NCBI GenBank assembly: GCA_963082875.1
Contig: OY720103.1
Coordinates: 2,170,001 to 2,234,000 of the forward strand
Length of the DNA: 64,000 nt
Reading direction: 5' to 3'
Source of the DNA: Corella eumyota
Lineage: Eukaryota; Chordata; Ascidiacea; Phlebobranchia; Corellidae
This document shows positions 30,292 to 42,933 of this stretch, one piece after another. Below the pieces are notes generated by a model that saw only the letters and a program-made list of their open reading frames with translations, was not told the DNA's origin and did no database searches. A program made the position numbers and the translations under genes. Every line of letters starts with the position of its first letter. The stretch's first letter is position 1.

Positions 30292-31703
30292 ATGAAAATG
30301 GTACAAAGAAGAAGATATGTTGAAGACGAAGATTCTGGAGTTTATGTCCCAATCTCTTACAAAAACGAAAACCGTTCTAAAGTTCATACAATACTTTTAA
30401 CAGTCGCAATACTGGCTTTAGTCTGTGGAAGCATGTTCCTAGCTGCTACTTCTAACATTGAGTTGAACAAGTAAGTATAAGTTTTTTGCTTTTCAAGTTT
30501 ACATCATTGCGCCAAGTAATTTTGCTGTCATTTGCAGTTTGCAGTCCAAGGTAAAAATGATGCAAGAACAGTCTTCTAAAATGGAATCACGTCTTAAGAG
30601 AAGTTTAGAAAATACACGCTCCATGGTTGAAACAAATAGCAATGTTCATCACATGCAAAAACGGCAAGCAGAAAATGCTGAAAGAAATCGAGAGGTTAGA
30701 ATAATAATATCGATATAGATACTTTTTTCACCTGAAATGCATTCTAAATAGTTTTTTTTATCACCATATTATTATTATGTCATAGGTAGCCCCCGTTCAA
30801 CAAAGTCCTGTTATTACAGGTAAGTATTGTTTAAGATATTGTATTTAGTATTACTACTCCAATAATAACAAATTTCTTATTGAATAAAGGTTACGGAGGG
30901 GCGACTTTTATAAGATGGGGAAGACGAGATTGTCCTCCAAAGACAAGTCAGATTATATATCAAGGTAAGAAGTGGAAATTTATGCATATTTTCGTTCAGG
31001 AATTCGGTGCTTAAGTTGCTATTATTTTCAGGTTACGCTGCAGGTTCACACCACACCCATACAGGTGGAGTGTCAGATTATATGTGTCTGCATAGCAATA
31101 TAACATACACTCCTGGGAAATACGTCAATGCTCATCAAAGTAAGACCATGATAAAATATTTGTCACAATACATTGGGACTTCTAATAAAGTTTAAATATT
31201 TTTTAAGGTTCGTCGTACATTTATGGCTTGGAATTTCGTGATGCGGCTTGGGTATACCAATTGTTCGATCTATCTTTAATCGAGATAGGGACTCTACAAT
31301 TTCACAGTGTACCATGTGCGATGTGCTTGGCTCCTGCACAAACGCAGGTATTAAAAATGTTATCTAAAAAATTATTTGTGACAAAAAAAGCGAAAATTAA
31401 AGTCACAAAGTAAACAAAATCAGGTTATGATTTTTTAATTTTATTTAGCTGGTGATTCCAGGACGAGAGGAATGTCCCAGTGGTTGGACGAAGCAATATG
31501 TCGGCTACATAATGTCAGCTGGTCATTCAGATAAACATGCAACCAGCCCTCTATGTGTTGACGAGAAGCCTCAAGTCGTTCCAGGTACTGAGGGTAACCA
31601 ACAAGGGGCTTCTCTCTTTATGGTGGAAACATCTTGTACTTCTCTTTTGTGTGAACCATATGTAGCTGGTAGGGAAGTCCGCTGCGTTGTGTGCACCATT
31701 TAA
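30292..31703 (+). CDS. Type II membrane protein with short-chain-collagen-C4-like ectodomain, copy B
   Basis: Exons: 30292-30470, 30538-30694, 30786-30819, 30890-30964, 31032-31139, 31208-31347, 31449-31703; 948 bases, 315 residues. Exon count and most exon lengths (34, 75, 108, 140, 255) match copy C. The N-terminus is MKMVQRRRYVEDED, then a membrane helix (HTILLTVAILALVCGSMFLA). The furin-type site reads RLKR|S and the second basic site QKR|Q. The ectodomain motifs are YGGATFIRWGRRDCPP, YMCLH, VPCAMCLA, IPGREECPSGW and CVVCTI. Three N-T-like sequons (for example NITY) suggest glycosylation. Probably a membrane-anchored or shed extracellular protein. Confidence 0.85.
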
Positions 31704-32505
31704 ACTTCAACAAGAAAAGGTTAAAAAAAATAAGCTTTAAATGAACTAATATCCTTTTGAATTTTGGATCAATGCCGACCATTTAAGTTTATGATAAAAC
31801 AGTCTTTGTAGTTACGTACAAACCATCTTGTAAATATGTTGATTGTTACCTAGACAATTTACTAAAAAAACTTGTAATTTTCGAATAGATTCTTTTTTAG
31901 AATTATTAAACGTAAAAGTACTTAATGTTTTTAATTAATTATTTATGTAAATTAGACATGAAACGTTTTAATATCATCATATAACGTTTTGGCAACATCA
32001 ATACAAAAAAAACTTTTAACTGAAATATCATATGGTTAGAGTTTTTTAATTTATATTATGTTTTTGTGCCAGAAAATTAATGCTAATAGCAATTAACATG
32101 CTACAGCATCACGTTTATTTTTTCACAAGAAAATGAAATTCTACATAGTTATTTCAATTTTAACAAAATTTAACTTCATCGAAAATAAGGAAGTTAAATA
32201 TTTAGCTATTAATTTAAGCTGAATATTTAGCTATTTGCTTCTTTTAATAGACATCTATCTCCTTTTTTATTTTTCGTTTTTAATCTTTAAACATTGTACA
32301 AAAATCCTGATAATATTTATTTCTTTACGTCAGTTGATCACGTACTGAAACAAAACGATGTCAGCTTTATCTTAAAAACTAGTTTCATAGTATCGGATTT
32401 TGGCAACATTTGCAGACTTAATTTCCGGTCGGTGACAATATAGTTAGCAATCATTCTGCTTTCATCAATATTTTTGCAAAACTTAAATCTAACTAATTTC
32501 CTAAA
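31704..32505. other. Intergenic between copies B and C
   Basis: 0.8 kb, AT-rich, no gene or repeat recognised. It should hold the copy C promoter. Confidence 0.45.
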
Positions 32506-33948
32506 ATGAAAATGGTAGAACGAAGACGATATTTTAATAACGAAACCTGTGATTTAGCTCCAAAGATTTACAAACAGGAAAACAGTAATAAAATTGGGTT
32601 AACAATTCTAGCTGTATCAACTTTGGCTTTAATAAGCGGGTGTATGCTCTTGGCTGCAAATTCAAACATTGAAGTCCATAAGTGAGTGTTAAAAACTTAA
32701 ATACTAAAAATGTTTATATCTGTTTTGGTTAAATTAAATGAAACATTTATTTCTATAGTTTGCAGTCCCAAGTTAAGTTGATGCAGTCTAGTTTTAAAGA
32801 GCAGACTTCAAATCTAGAGTCAAGGTTTAAAAGAAGTTTGGAGAACACACGATATATTGTTGAAAGAAAAACTAACAATGTACACAACGTGCAAAAACGA
32901 CAGGCTGAGAATGTTGAAGATGACAGAGAGGCAAAAATATTTTGCATTTCTAGTCAAAAAAATAATTTATTTTTATTTTTTTATCTATTTTAATTTTATT
33001 ATAGGTAGCTCCATTAAATGCAAATATTCCAACAACAGGTAAGCTTTAATATACAATACTAATAATTGGTCACATTTATTAACTTGTTTTAAATTAACGC
33101 ACAGGTTATGGAGGAGCCACTTTTGTAAGATGGGGAAGGCGAGATTGTCCTCCAAAATCAAGTCGTATTATATATGAAGGTAAGAACCAAATCCATAGAT
33201 GTATCCTGTTTTCTTAAAGAATATTAATACTTTGTATTTAATACAGGTTATGCTGCTGGGGCACATCATACTAGTACTGGTGGGGTGAATGATTTTATGT
33301 GCCTTCATAAGAATATAACATACACTCCTGGAAAATACGTGAATGGAAATAATGGTAAAATATTAAAAATTTTTTTTATATTATAACAAAATAACTTACA
33401 CTTTGTCTGTATAAAGGTGCCTCTCATATATACGGCCTGGAGTTCAGGGATAGCAGTTGGATTTATACGTTGTTTGATTTATCTTTGATTGAGATAAGAG
33501 CGCTGCAGTATCACAGCGTGCCTTGTTCTCTATGTCTTGCTAACGCACAAACACAGGTATTAAACTGTTGGCATATCTTAAACTGTTGGCATATTCGTTC
33601 AAGATTTATTAATTAAATAAATATATTTAATAAAATGTCACTGGCTTCATAAAAGGCCTTTTAACAAAGCTGAAATATTTGATACAATCTTAGCTTATGA
33701 TTCCGGGTCGAGAAGAATGCCCAAGTGGCTGGGAAAAACAATATGTTGGCTACATAATGTCAGCTGGTCATTCAGATAAACATGCAACCAGCCCTATGTG
33801 CGTTGATGAAAAACCTCAAGTCGTTCCAGGTACTGAGGGTAACCAACAAGGGGCTTCCCTCTTTATGGTGGAGACTATTTGTACTTCACTGCTATGTGAA
33901 CCATTTGTGGCTGGTCGTGAGTTGCGTTGTGTTGTGTGCACCATATAA
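32506..33948 (+). CDS. Type II membrane protein with short-chain-collagen-C4-like ectodomain, copy C
   Basis: Exons: 32506-32681, 32759-32930, 33005-33038, 33105-33179, 33247-33354, 33417-33556, 33694-33948; 960 bases, 319 residues. It begins MKMVERRRYFNNETCD, with a membrane helix over about residues 31-53. The conserved RFKR|S and QKR|Q sites follow, then the ectodomain (YGGATFVRWGRRDCPP, FMCLHKNITYTPGKY, VPCSLCLA, MIPGREECPSGW, CVVCTI). The last exon is almost the same as in copies A and B. The second intron appears to start with GC (GAGAG then gcaaaa), which keeps the frame of the paralogues; reading through would add an unrelated tail and a stop. Confidence 0.83.
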
Positions 33949-34435
33949 ACCACACACTAACAACTACATAGATCTTGGTATTTCAATAATTTCTGAGTGG
34001 TATTCCTATACCTCCTTCATATATGCATTAAAGTTATGACACCATTATCTTAAATTGCCTCTTGTATTTTGTAAGTCAATTTGGTAGGCAATATAAATAT
34101 AAACTCATTGTACAAACAATTATTTTATGTTTTAAGCATTTCGAATTATAGGATCGATATTGATTAGGCAGCCGATTTAAAATATAAATTTAACAAGGCT
34201 CAAAATTAAATAATTAATTGTTATATTGCATTAACGAATGGTATCGACTTCCTTTTTATTAAAACAAATTAAGGATGCGATTACCTATTCTAACTATAAT
34301 AGATTATTTTTTATATTTATGTACGCAGTGGTCCATTATTTTTCGCGGACACTTGTAAAACAACGACAATTTAGCAACAACATTAACAGACTGTTTGTTA
34401 CTTCATATAATATAGGGATAGTGTACTGACCCCCT
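33949..34435. other. Convergent region between copy C and the first COX gene
   Basis: About 490 bases with both 3' UTRs. Nothing else is recognised. Confidence 0.45.
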
Positions 34436-37400
34436 TTAAAGTTCCTCCTTTTCTTCCTTATGTTGATTTTCTTCTCGATTTTCTGTTGGCATATCGAGCT
34501 TCCATTCATCCTTGCCATCTGTTTCAATGTCAACTGGTTCATCGTCTGGATCATTACTTTTACTGGTCGCATCTTCTTCTTCTACTACTTTTGGTAAGTG
34601 ATGGTAAGCATATTTGTAATCATCTGAATATTCTTTTTGGTCTTCTTCCTTTTTATCCTCTTCGTCTTCATCCATACCCTCTTCCTCCCAGCCTCCATTC
34701 TGATTGGCGTAATAATCAGGATCATGAACCTTTCGACCCCAAATGTTGGCTAAAATCTCAGCCGAGTCATCTGACCCCTCTGGTATGGGTACAGTAGGGC
34801 CGTTGTAATCTATTCCATCTGGAACTGAAAACGAAACCAGCGGGCACTTTCCATGCACATTTCTGCAAACCAAGTCCTAGAGTTTTAAAAGAAAGTTGTC
34901 AGTGTCTATTGCTTCGTTTTGGTAGAATAGATTTTGGTGCGCAAATATTTTAACCCTTGCACTACCTGTAGTTTGGTTGTCTTGATAATGTTAAAAACTT
35001 TTTCTCCACCGAATGTACTTGGCTTCCACCAATCTTTGGCTCCAATTGGATTTCCCATTAAACCTGAAAACAAAAAGCTTATATCTTTAAAAAACAGTAA
35101 ATTAATGTTAGAACTTAAATTCCCATTCGATGTTGTTACCTTTTAGTGAATAAGGAGAACCAATTTCGGTTATAGTTTCGCCGAACATTTGCAGCTTTCT
35201 ACGTTTCTCCAAGAACATGCCAAGGTAAAACTCAACTGCGTTAATGTCTCCGTATATTTCTTCAAGTTCCTTCGCATCATCTTTGTCAGCTAGATTTTAA
35301 AAGTTGCTTGGTTAATAGTATAAAGCAAATTAAGTTTTTTTGAACAGCTTTGTGCTACATTTCGATGGTAGATAAAATTACGTGATTTATATATATATGT
35401 TACGTACGGACAAGATCTTCAAAACTTTTGTGTGGTTCCAATCCAAACTTTAATCGATATTGGTTAAGTGATTGACATCGTAACAGTCGTCCTTGGGCCA
35501 TCGCCATCTTGGCAACATGAATTGTTGCATCTCCTATGTTGTGCCCTTCAGCTCCCTAGGTTAAAATTATAAATATTTAAGGTATTTCAAAATTACGTTT
35601 TAACAATATTAAATGGCCAAATAAATATAATTCCTTGTCTTATTTTCATATACATTCATTATGTAAAATGTTATTTATATTTACTTTTCCTGCGAATTGA
35701 TGAGATAATCTATCAAATGTCTTTGCAATTCCGGCATCTACGATTGGTTTTGGGTTGAACAAAAATTGTCGCGTAGTCAGAGGCTCGTTATCAATCACGT
35801 AACGATCAGGCATTAACGCATGCCAATGGTACAATAAATCAAATTCTATATGTATTTGATTGTAGTGAGGTAAACCCTCGCCGAATAAGATTTCAGGATC
35901 GTACAGAAGTTTGAATCCAAATCCGCTTAAATGTTGTACGTAATCTTCAATGACAACTTTAATACATTCACCTGAAAGATATAAACAATCAAAAGTTAAA
36001 CTGTTTCACTACTTTATTAAAATGTTTAAAAAAAATTTTGAAATATTTGTATATCATACCTATAATAACAAGCCTTGCAGCTTGAAAGATTCTTTCGTCA
36101 TTCCAATAAGGATTTTCTTCTTTAATGATATCGCATACACGGTTGTGTTCTCTAAACATTCAAAGTGTTGGTTTAATTAAATCAAAAGCTACAAAGTTAT
36201 TATTGTTACAATTGTATTAACCTTAGCCAAACAGTTTGGAATACTAAGAACGAAGGCAGCATTAAAAATCCAGCGTGGCCCATCGCAAATCGATAAGTTT
36301 CGTTCATGCGATCAGCCCCTGCCATGAAGACCTTTGCTTCTTCAATAGAAGGTGGAAAAACTTCGCCATTCAAAATTTGGTATTTTAGTTTTCCTCCTTT
36401 AAAATTAAAAGTAGGATTAGTTTTTGATATTACTTAAAAATTAATGCCTGGTAATTTAACGTACCACGATGTAATCTTAAAGCACTTTGCCTTTTCAAGT
36501 TATTTCCATACAAAGTTTCCATGTTTACCTAAAGATATGTATTTATGATGGTTTAAAATAAAATTAATTGCATTGTATATGGCTCGTAAATGTTGCCAAA
36601 CCCGGTAACCGATATGTTACTTACACCTTGTCCGCCTGTTTGAAATGGCATTCCTTTTTGTAAGTTTGTCCTGAAAAATTGATGGGTAAAATGTTGCGCA
36701 AAGAAGGGGAAAACGAGACTTGTTCTTCTCGGGCAAGGAACAAATTTCTTACGAGATAGAAACCTTTCGACCATGTAGTCAATATCTGGCAACTTTTTAG
36801 GACCTAAAATATTTGATGCGCACACTTTCAAATTTTCGGTTTTACACTTAATCAACAAATTAAATAATTTTTTGCCCCTATGACTTAAATGAGTTATGGT
36901 AAATTCAATTTCCTATCAAAATTTTACACCTATTTGCTTACCTAATACACCCATGGGCGTTGGACAATGTGCAGGCACGGGTGGCAGCGTTCTTGCGTAT
37001 TTTGAAGAATTAATATACCCGTTCCAGTTAGGATAGGATTCAATTCCTCGGTACACTGTTGGCTCTGGCACAAAACTCGTTCGAACTAAGCATAATACAA
37101 TTTAAATTCAAACACAAAAATCTAAGCTTTTTACAAAATATCAAGCACCATTAAACGTTATAGAATATAAGACTTACTTAACAAAACTGTCCTCATAAGG
37201 TATTTTCGTATGGGTTGTACGTTGTTAATAAACTTCCACACAAGACTAAAATGCGTCAAGATAAATTGCATAAACGACTTGGAGGGTTTAAAAAGCGACG
37301 AAAACCAGGTTCCGAAATACTCTAAAATAAATAAAAATAGGAATTTAATTACAAAAAGGATTCGCATTAAAACTGTGTTGTTTTAAATATATTTAAATAC

Positions 37401-37882
37401 TTGTAGTTACCATGTTCACAATTTTTTCCATAATGTCCTGTATCTGTGCAGTCGCAGAAATAATCCATTCCTTTCGGTCTTGACATACAAACTGCCGAAT
37501 GTTGGCATGGAAACGAACAGCATGGATCATCTGCGTTTTAGAGTGTAAATGAATTATTTAAAAAAAAAGTTTAAAAAAATATTAAAAATAATTTTTTAAT
37601 TTTTTTTGGATTTTAAAAGCGACTTAAAATTAGGAAAATTGAGCCTGATAAATAAATGCGAATTACCAGAACGTCTACTTCGCCAATAAGTAAAAACTTT
37701 TTATTATTTTTTATTTTAAGAATCAGTTTTGCAATATATATAGTCAGGACTGTTTTAAATTTTACATGCTGTAAATATTGGATTAATAATTATTTAAATA
37801 TCTTACCTACATCCTTGTGCTTGTGTACTGCATAACTTACAGAGACAAATAAGGTAGCTAGAATTAAATATTTATACAACAT
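34436..37882 (-). CDS. PTGS: Prostaglandin G/H synthase (cyclooxygenase), copy 1, 13 exons
   Basis: Exons: 37807-37882, 37411-37530, 37178-37321, 36942-37085, 36625-36803, 36465-36528, 36222-36396, 36060-36151, 35685-35971, 35408-35555, 35140-35289, 34966-35063, 34436-34876; 2118 bases, 705 residues. A signal peptide leads into an EGF-like domain ([14 protein letters not shown]), the membrane-binding helices and the heme dioxygenase domain. Visible residues: the Arg that binds arachidonate carboxylate (IRTSFVPEP, about 115), distal His ([10 protein letters not shown], about 199), radical Tyr and proximal heme His ([11 protein letters not shown], about 379 and 382), and the aspirin-acetylated Ser context (SPYSLKGLMGNP). 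It converts arachidonate to PGH2 in the ER lumen. After the conserved domain comes a tail of about 100 very acidic residues ([14 protein letters not shown]), ending KEEL, a KDEL-like retention signal. Vertebrate COX proteins have about 600 residues, so the acidic tail is extra. Confidence 0.95.
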
Positions 37883-38732
37883 CTTTAACCTATAGTTATA
37901 ATTCGCAACTGAAAAGTTGCAGAACAGTAGTTAACAAAACAACTTGTTGTGATATTTGATATATTAGCGTTGTTTATTATAAAGTCACCTTGATTTATTG
38001 TACACATTATTTCCGTTGGCTATACATTATATTGTATGATTAATTGTTTTTGTTTAAAAAGGTTTGTCATAAACAACAATCTATATTACCCATTGAGCGT
38101 ACAATATTATATATTAATTTTAAATTAAAATTTTGTTGCCCAAATTCGTATTTGATTTTGCGTGGAACCAAAAATCATTTGTACTCACTACCGAACAGGA
38201 TATCTTAGCTTTTGTATAATTGTTTTATTAGATGTATTTATTAGGAAATGTAACAGTATGTGCATTTCCTGTAATCATTTATCAATATAAAATTAAGCCT
38301 AATAAGTCATGTTAATTATGTCACATATTACAAGGTTGCAGGCGTAGGTCAGTGGCTAGGTTTCACGCATTTGTAACAATTTCTGAATATTTACCGTAGC
38401 AGTTAAAGTTAGAAAAATATTATACACGTTTTAGATATTCTGGCATACTGATCATATTACCAATTTAGGATCTAAATATCCTTTAAAAAACTCAATGTAT
38501 ATGATTTGTTTACAACTTGCTTGGCCGCTTCGAAATTGGCCCCATTTTTCCCATTACAAAACGAAACCTATTACTCACGGTGAAATTTACTGGTTCATTT
38601 TTCATGTATATATAATATAGGTTGGCTTACTTTTTTGTTTGTAGTATACTTTGAGGTATAAAAATATGCAAAGCCTTCTGTTTATTAAAGAATATTAAAT
38701 AAATTTTCCCAAAATTATACTAGAATACGTTT
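37883..38732 (-). promoter_or_regulatory. Upstream region of COX copy 1
   Basis: 850 bases between COX copy 1 and the stop codon of copy 2. On the minus strand a CTTTATAATAA stretch at about 37975-37985 lies 95-100 bases before the start codon and may be a TATA box. No gene is seen. Confidence 0.35.
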
Positions 38733-41700
38733 CTATAGTTCAATTTTCTTTGTTTTGGAAGAATCTTCTTTGTGACCTTGCTTAATTTCATTGGAATGAT
38801 CAAAGTTAAAATGATGATATTCATATTTATAATTATCTGGATCATCCTCATTTAACTGAAAATTGTTCCCATCTGGATTCTCATCCTCTTGATCCTCGTC
38901 TCCTTCCACAGCCTCTTCTTCCCAACCCCCATTTTGATTTGCATAATAATCGGGATCGTGAACTTTTCGAACCCAAATGTTGGCTAAAATCTCTGCCGAG
39001 TTATCTGACCCCAGTGGTAGGGGTTCAGTGGGGCCGTTGTATTTTATTCCATCTGGAACTGTAAATGAAGCGAGCGGGCATTTTCCATTCACATTTCTGC
39101 AAACCAAGTCCTGTAATATATAATACAAATGTTTAACTTAAAAAAACATTGAGTAGTAGAATATGTACGATAAGTAGTTTATGATTTACAAATACCTGTA
39201 GTGTGGTTGTTTTGATAATATTAAATACTTTTTCTCCACCGAATGTACTTGGCTTCCACCAATTTTTAGATCCAATTGGATTCCCCATTAAACCTGTTTT
39301 GAAATAAAGGTTCGTAAATTCAATGACATAACTTAAATTTTTGATTTATTTTTGTTACCCTTTAACGAATAAGGTGCTCCGATTTCGGTTATAGTTTCGC
39401 CGAACATTTGCAGCTTTCTTCGTTTCTCCAAAAACATGCCAAAGTAAAACTCAACTGCGTTAATGTCACCGTAGATTTCTTCAAGTTCCTTTGCATCATC
39501 TTGATCAGCTAGATTTTAAAATGTGTTAAAAACTTGTATAAAACATAAACTTGAACGATTGGATTAGATTTTTATTTTATACTTAACTTTATGTCAAAAA
39601 ATCAAATAGATTTTACATATCTCACCGACAAGATCTTCAAAACTTTTGTGTGGTTCCATTCCAAACTTCAATCGATATTGATTAAGTGACTGGCATCGTA
39701 AAAGTCGACCTTGGGCCATCGCCATCTTGGCAACATGGATTGATGCATCTCCTATATTGTGCCCTTCGGCTCCCTAAATCAAATATTTATTCTAATAATC
39801 CTTTACCGTTAAAAATGATTGCTTCAATTTACGAAAATTTGTTATGTAACTAGTAGTTTATATTTACTTTGCCCGCGAATTGATGAGATAATCTATCAAA
39901 TGTCTTTGCAAGTCCGGCATCTACGATTGGTTTTGGGTTGAACAGAAATTGTCGCGTAGTCAGAGGCTCGTTATCAATCACGTAACGATCAGGCATCAAT
40001 GCATGCCAATGGTACAATAAATCAAACTCTATATGTATTTGATTGTGATAAGCGATTCCCTCACCAAATAAGATTTCAGGATCGTACATAAGTTTGAATC
40101 CAAATCCGCTTAAATGTTGTACGTAATCTTCAATGACAATTTTAATACATTCACCTAAAAAAATCGTTAAAAAATTTTACCATTTAGTTCAAATGCTTGA
40201 ACACAACCAAACAATGATATCGCATACCTATAATAACAAGCCTTGCAGCTTGAAAGATTCTTTCGTCATCCCAATATGGATTTTCTTCTTTAATGATTTC
40301 ACATACACGGTTGTGTTCTCTGTAACATTTTTTAGTAATTAAACTATTCTAAAATACAATTTTTTTCGTATATACAATTGTTTTAACCTGAGCCAAACGG
40401 TTTGGAATACAAAAAAGGAAGGCAGCATTAAAAACCCAGCGTGGCCCATTGCAAAGCGAAGAGACTCGGTCATATTTTCAGCCCCTGCCATAAAGACCTT
40501 TGCTTCTTAAATAGAAGGTGGAAACACTTCACCATTCAAAATCTGGTATTTCAACTTTCCACCTTTAAAATCAGAAAAAGGGATTTTTATATGCTTTGAT
40601 ATTAAGCAATACCTGTTCACTTGACATACCTTGGTGAGACCTTAGCGCTCGTTGTCTTTTTAAATTGTCCCCGTACAAAGTTTCCATGTTAACCTGAAAA
40701 AGTTTTTTTTTATGTTTACACTGATTAAGCAACTAAAGCGATCAAATCCTGTGACCACTTACACCTTGGCCTCCCGTTTGAAATGGCATTCCTTTTTGTA
40801 AGTTCGTCCTGAAAAATTGATGGGTAAAATGTTGCGCAAAGAAGGGGAAAACGAGACTTGTTCTTCTCGGGCAAGGCACAAATTTCTTACGAGATAGAAA
40901 CCTTTCGACCATGTAGTCAATATCTGGCAACTTTTTAGGACCTAAAATAAATTTCTGTTTAAAATTTTAAAATAAGTAGGTTTGGGGTTGGATAATACAT
41001 TAACTACACATTTTGGGTCGACTATGATTCAATGCAAAATTTTTACAATCTCGTCCATACTCCAAAGTTTATGACACATTTTATATAACTTACCTACTAC
41101 CCCGAGAGGCGTTGGGCAATTTGCAGGTACGGGTGGTAAGGTCCGAACGTACTTGGATGAATTAATATATCCGTTCCAATTTGGATAATCTTCCATAGCA
41201 CGATAAACCGTTGGCTCAGGCACAAAATTTGTCCTTACTTTAAAATTAATCGTTATTAAATATTTACAAAAATAACGCAACTTTGTTGTTGTTAATATAA
41301 CCTTTTGCGAAATCCGTTTTAAATAGCAGACAGCATAAAGGGAAATAGTCATTGAATGCTCTTTTAAATGCTATACATTTAAACTTTAAATACGTTAAGA
41401 AGTGTTATGCGCAACATGACTAAATTCTAACTTACTTAATAAAACTGTTTTCATGAGAAATTTCCGAATTGGTTGAATGTTGTTGATCATCTTCCATAAA
41501 AGATCGAAATTTGTTAAGAAATATTGCATGGTTGTTTTTGAAGGTTTAAAAAGGGACCTCAACCAAGTTCCGAAATACTCTAAACAAAAAAAGTAACGTA
41601 TACAGCCCGCTATAAATTTGAAGAAAAAATGGTTAATTTATACAATGTCGTTTAACAGAAAATAAAATACCATGTTCACAATTTTTTCCATAATATCCTG

Positions 41701-42294
41701 TAGCTGAGCAGTCGCAGAAATATTCCATTCCCTTCGGTCTTGACATACAAACTGCCGAATGTTGGCATGGAAACGAACAACATGGGTCTACTGTAGTACA
41801 AAATTTTTAAAAATAAAGTCTTAGTCTAAATTACACAATTTTGCACTACTTTATGGTAAGTTGGCAAGAACAAATTTTTCGATTTTTAAATGTATTTTTC
41901 TGTACCTTCATCTTTATTTCCATTTGCTGCATAACTAACAAGTTTTTTTTTTGTTTTTGTTTTTGTTTATATCTTTATCCTCGATGTGGGAAAGTCGAAT
42001 GCGCGACTTAAACATAGAGTAACATAAGTTACTCCGTCCCAGTCTCGAGTTGCCTTTAGCAGTTTGGGATATTATATAGATTATAATTGCTCGGTAATTA
42101 TGCTGCTGAGTAAGTGCTGGCTCAGCAGGAGTTTATGGCGTTTATAGCGCCTTACTCAAGGGCGCTGCAGCATGAGATCACTGGGGATTGAACCCACGAC
42201 CTCATGTGTGGTGTAGCAAGAGTTCTTACCACTACACCACGCTGCCGGTTCAAAGTATAAATACACTTGCAAAAATTAAGTATTTACACAACAT
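38733..42294 (-). pseudogene. Cyclooxygenase copy 2, broken by a SINE and a stop codon
   Basis: Thirteen exons align one-to-one with copy 1: 41906-42294 (interrupted), 41671-41790, 41436-41579, 41094-41237, 40763-40941, 40630-40693, 40388-40562, 40228-40319, 39868-40154, 39626-39773, 39359-39508, 39196-39293, 38733-39110. Exons 2-12 have the same lengths as copy 1 and the protein is closely similar, so the duplication is recent. Two lesions are visible. The signal-peptide exon reads MLCKYLIFASVFIL and then hits TGA at the edge of an inserted SINE; LVSYAANGNKDE resumes on its far side. In exon 7 the codon after PPSI is TAA (40507-40509), where copy 1 has GAA. Splice sites and active-site motifs ([11 protein letters not shown]) remain, and the C-terminus still ends KIEL. 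It is probably a young pseudogene; sequencing error could explain the stop but not the SINE. Confidence 0.85.
41943..42247 (-). repeat. tRNA-derived SINE inserted in the first exon of COX copy 2
   Basis: Full-length member of the SINE family, in reverse orientation on the given strand and so sense to COX. Its 5' end GGCAGCGTGGTGTAG is at 42246 and its 3' end (GAGGATAAAGATATAAAC) lies at about 41965. A run of A with C and AC interruptions follows, to about 41943. It splits coding sequence, unlike the other copies, which lie in introns. Confidence 0.92.
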
Positions 42295-42933
42295 CTTACC
42301 CCAATTATAATGAACTCTACAATTAAATGAATAACAAATTGTCTCTTTTTGCTTGTATACGGCTTATGCTTTATATTGTGTTTTTTAACATGTAGTAGCT
42401 AAATCTTTAGCATATAAATTGTTAGGAAATTATGTGCCCATATATAGCTTGTAACGGAAATGCGTTTACAAAATACACATCACAATTTAATAACGAACCA
42501 ATTAAATGTTTATGTTGTGATTATATTTTCTTAAAATTGTTTTTCTATAAAACAATTTTTCTAAAATGTTTAAAAGTATAAACAAACCTTGCACTTTTAA
42601 TTGATGCTTTGATAATATAAATTTGAACCATTTTGAGCACGTAATAACTTAACACTATACCTGTATGCGCTTGCCTTTTAATAAAACCTAAAGTTCGTGA
42701 CATTGCTACTGCGCTAAACTGCATTGTTTTGAAATGACTTGTTGCTTAACCAAATCACCAGACCGTGCTGTTAAAAAACTCAAGAAAGGCAGTTTTTATT
42801 ACGAAAAATAAAACCACTATAAGCGTTACAAATATTTACAAATATGCATAGTTTTTATTTTTTATATTACTTATTTTTAAATCAATTTAGGAAAATTAAC
42901 AAAAATCGACCAAACACGTAGAAAACGTTGTTA
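42295..42933. other. Intergenic between COX copies 2 and 3
   Basis: About 640 AT-rich bases. No gene is recognised. Confidence 0.45.

Noticed and set aside
34486-34797. ORF antisense to the acidic tail of COX copy 1
   Set aside because: A mirror of the D/E-rich codons in the COX last exon.
41906-42294. SINE in COX copy 2 acting as a new intron
   Set aside because: Nearby GT and AG candidates exist at both sides, but joining them does not keep the signal-peptide frame.
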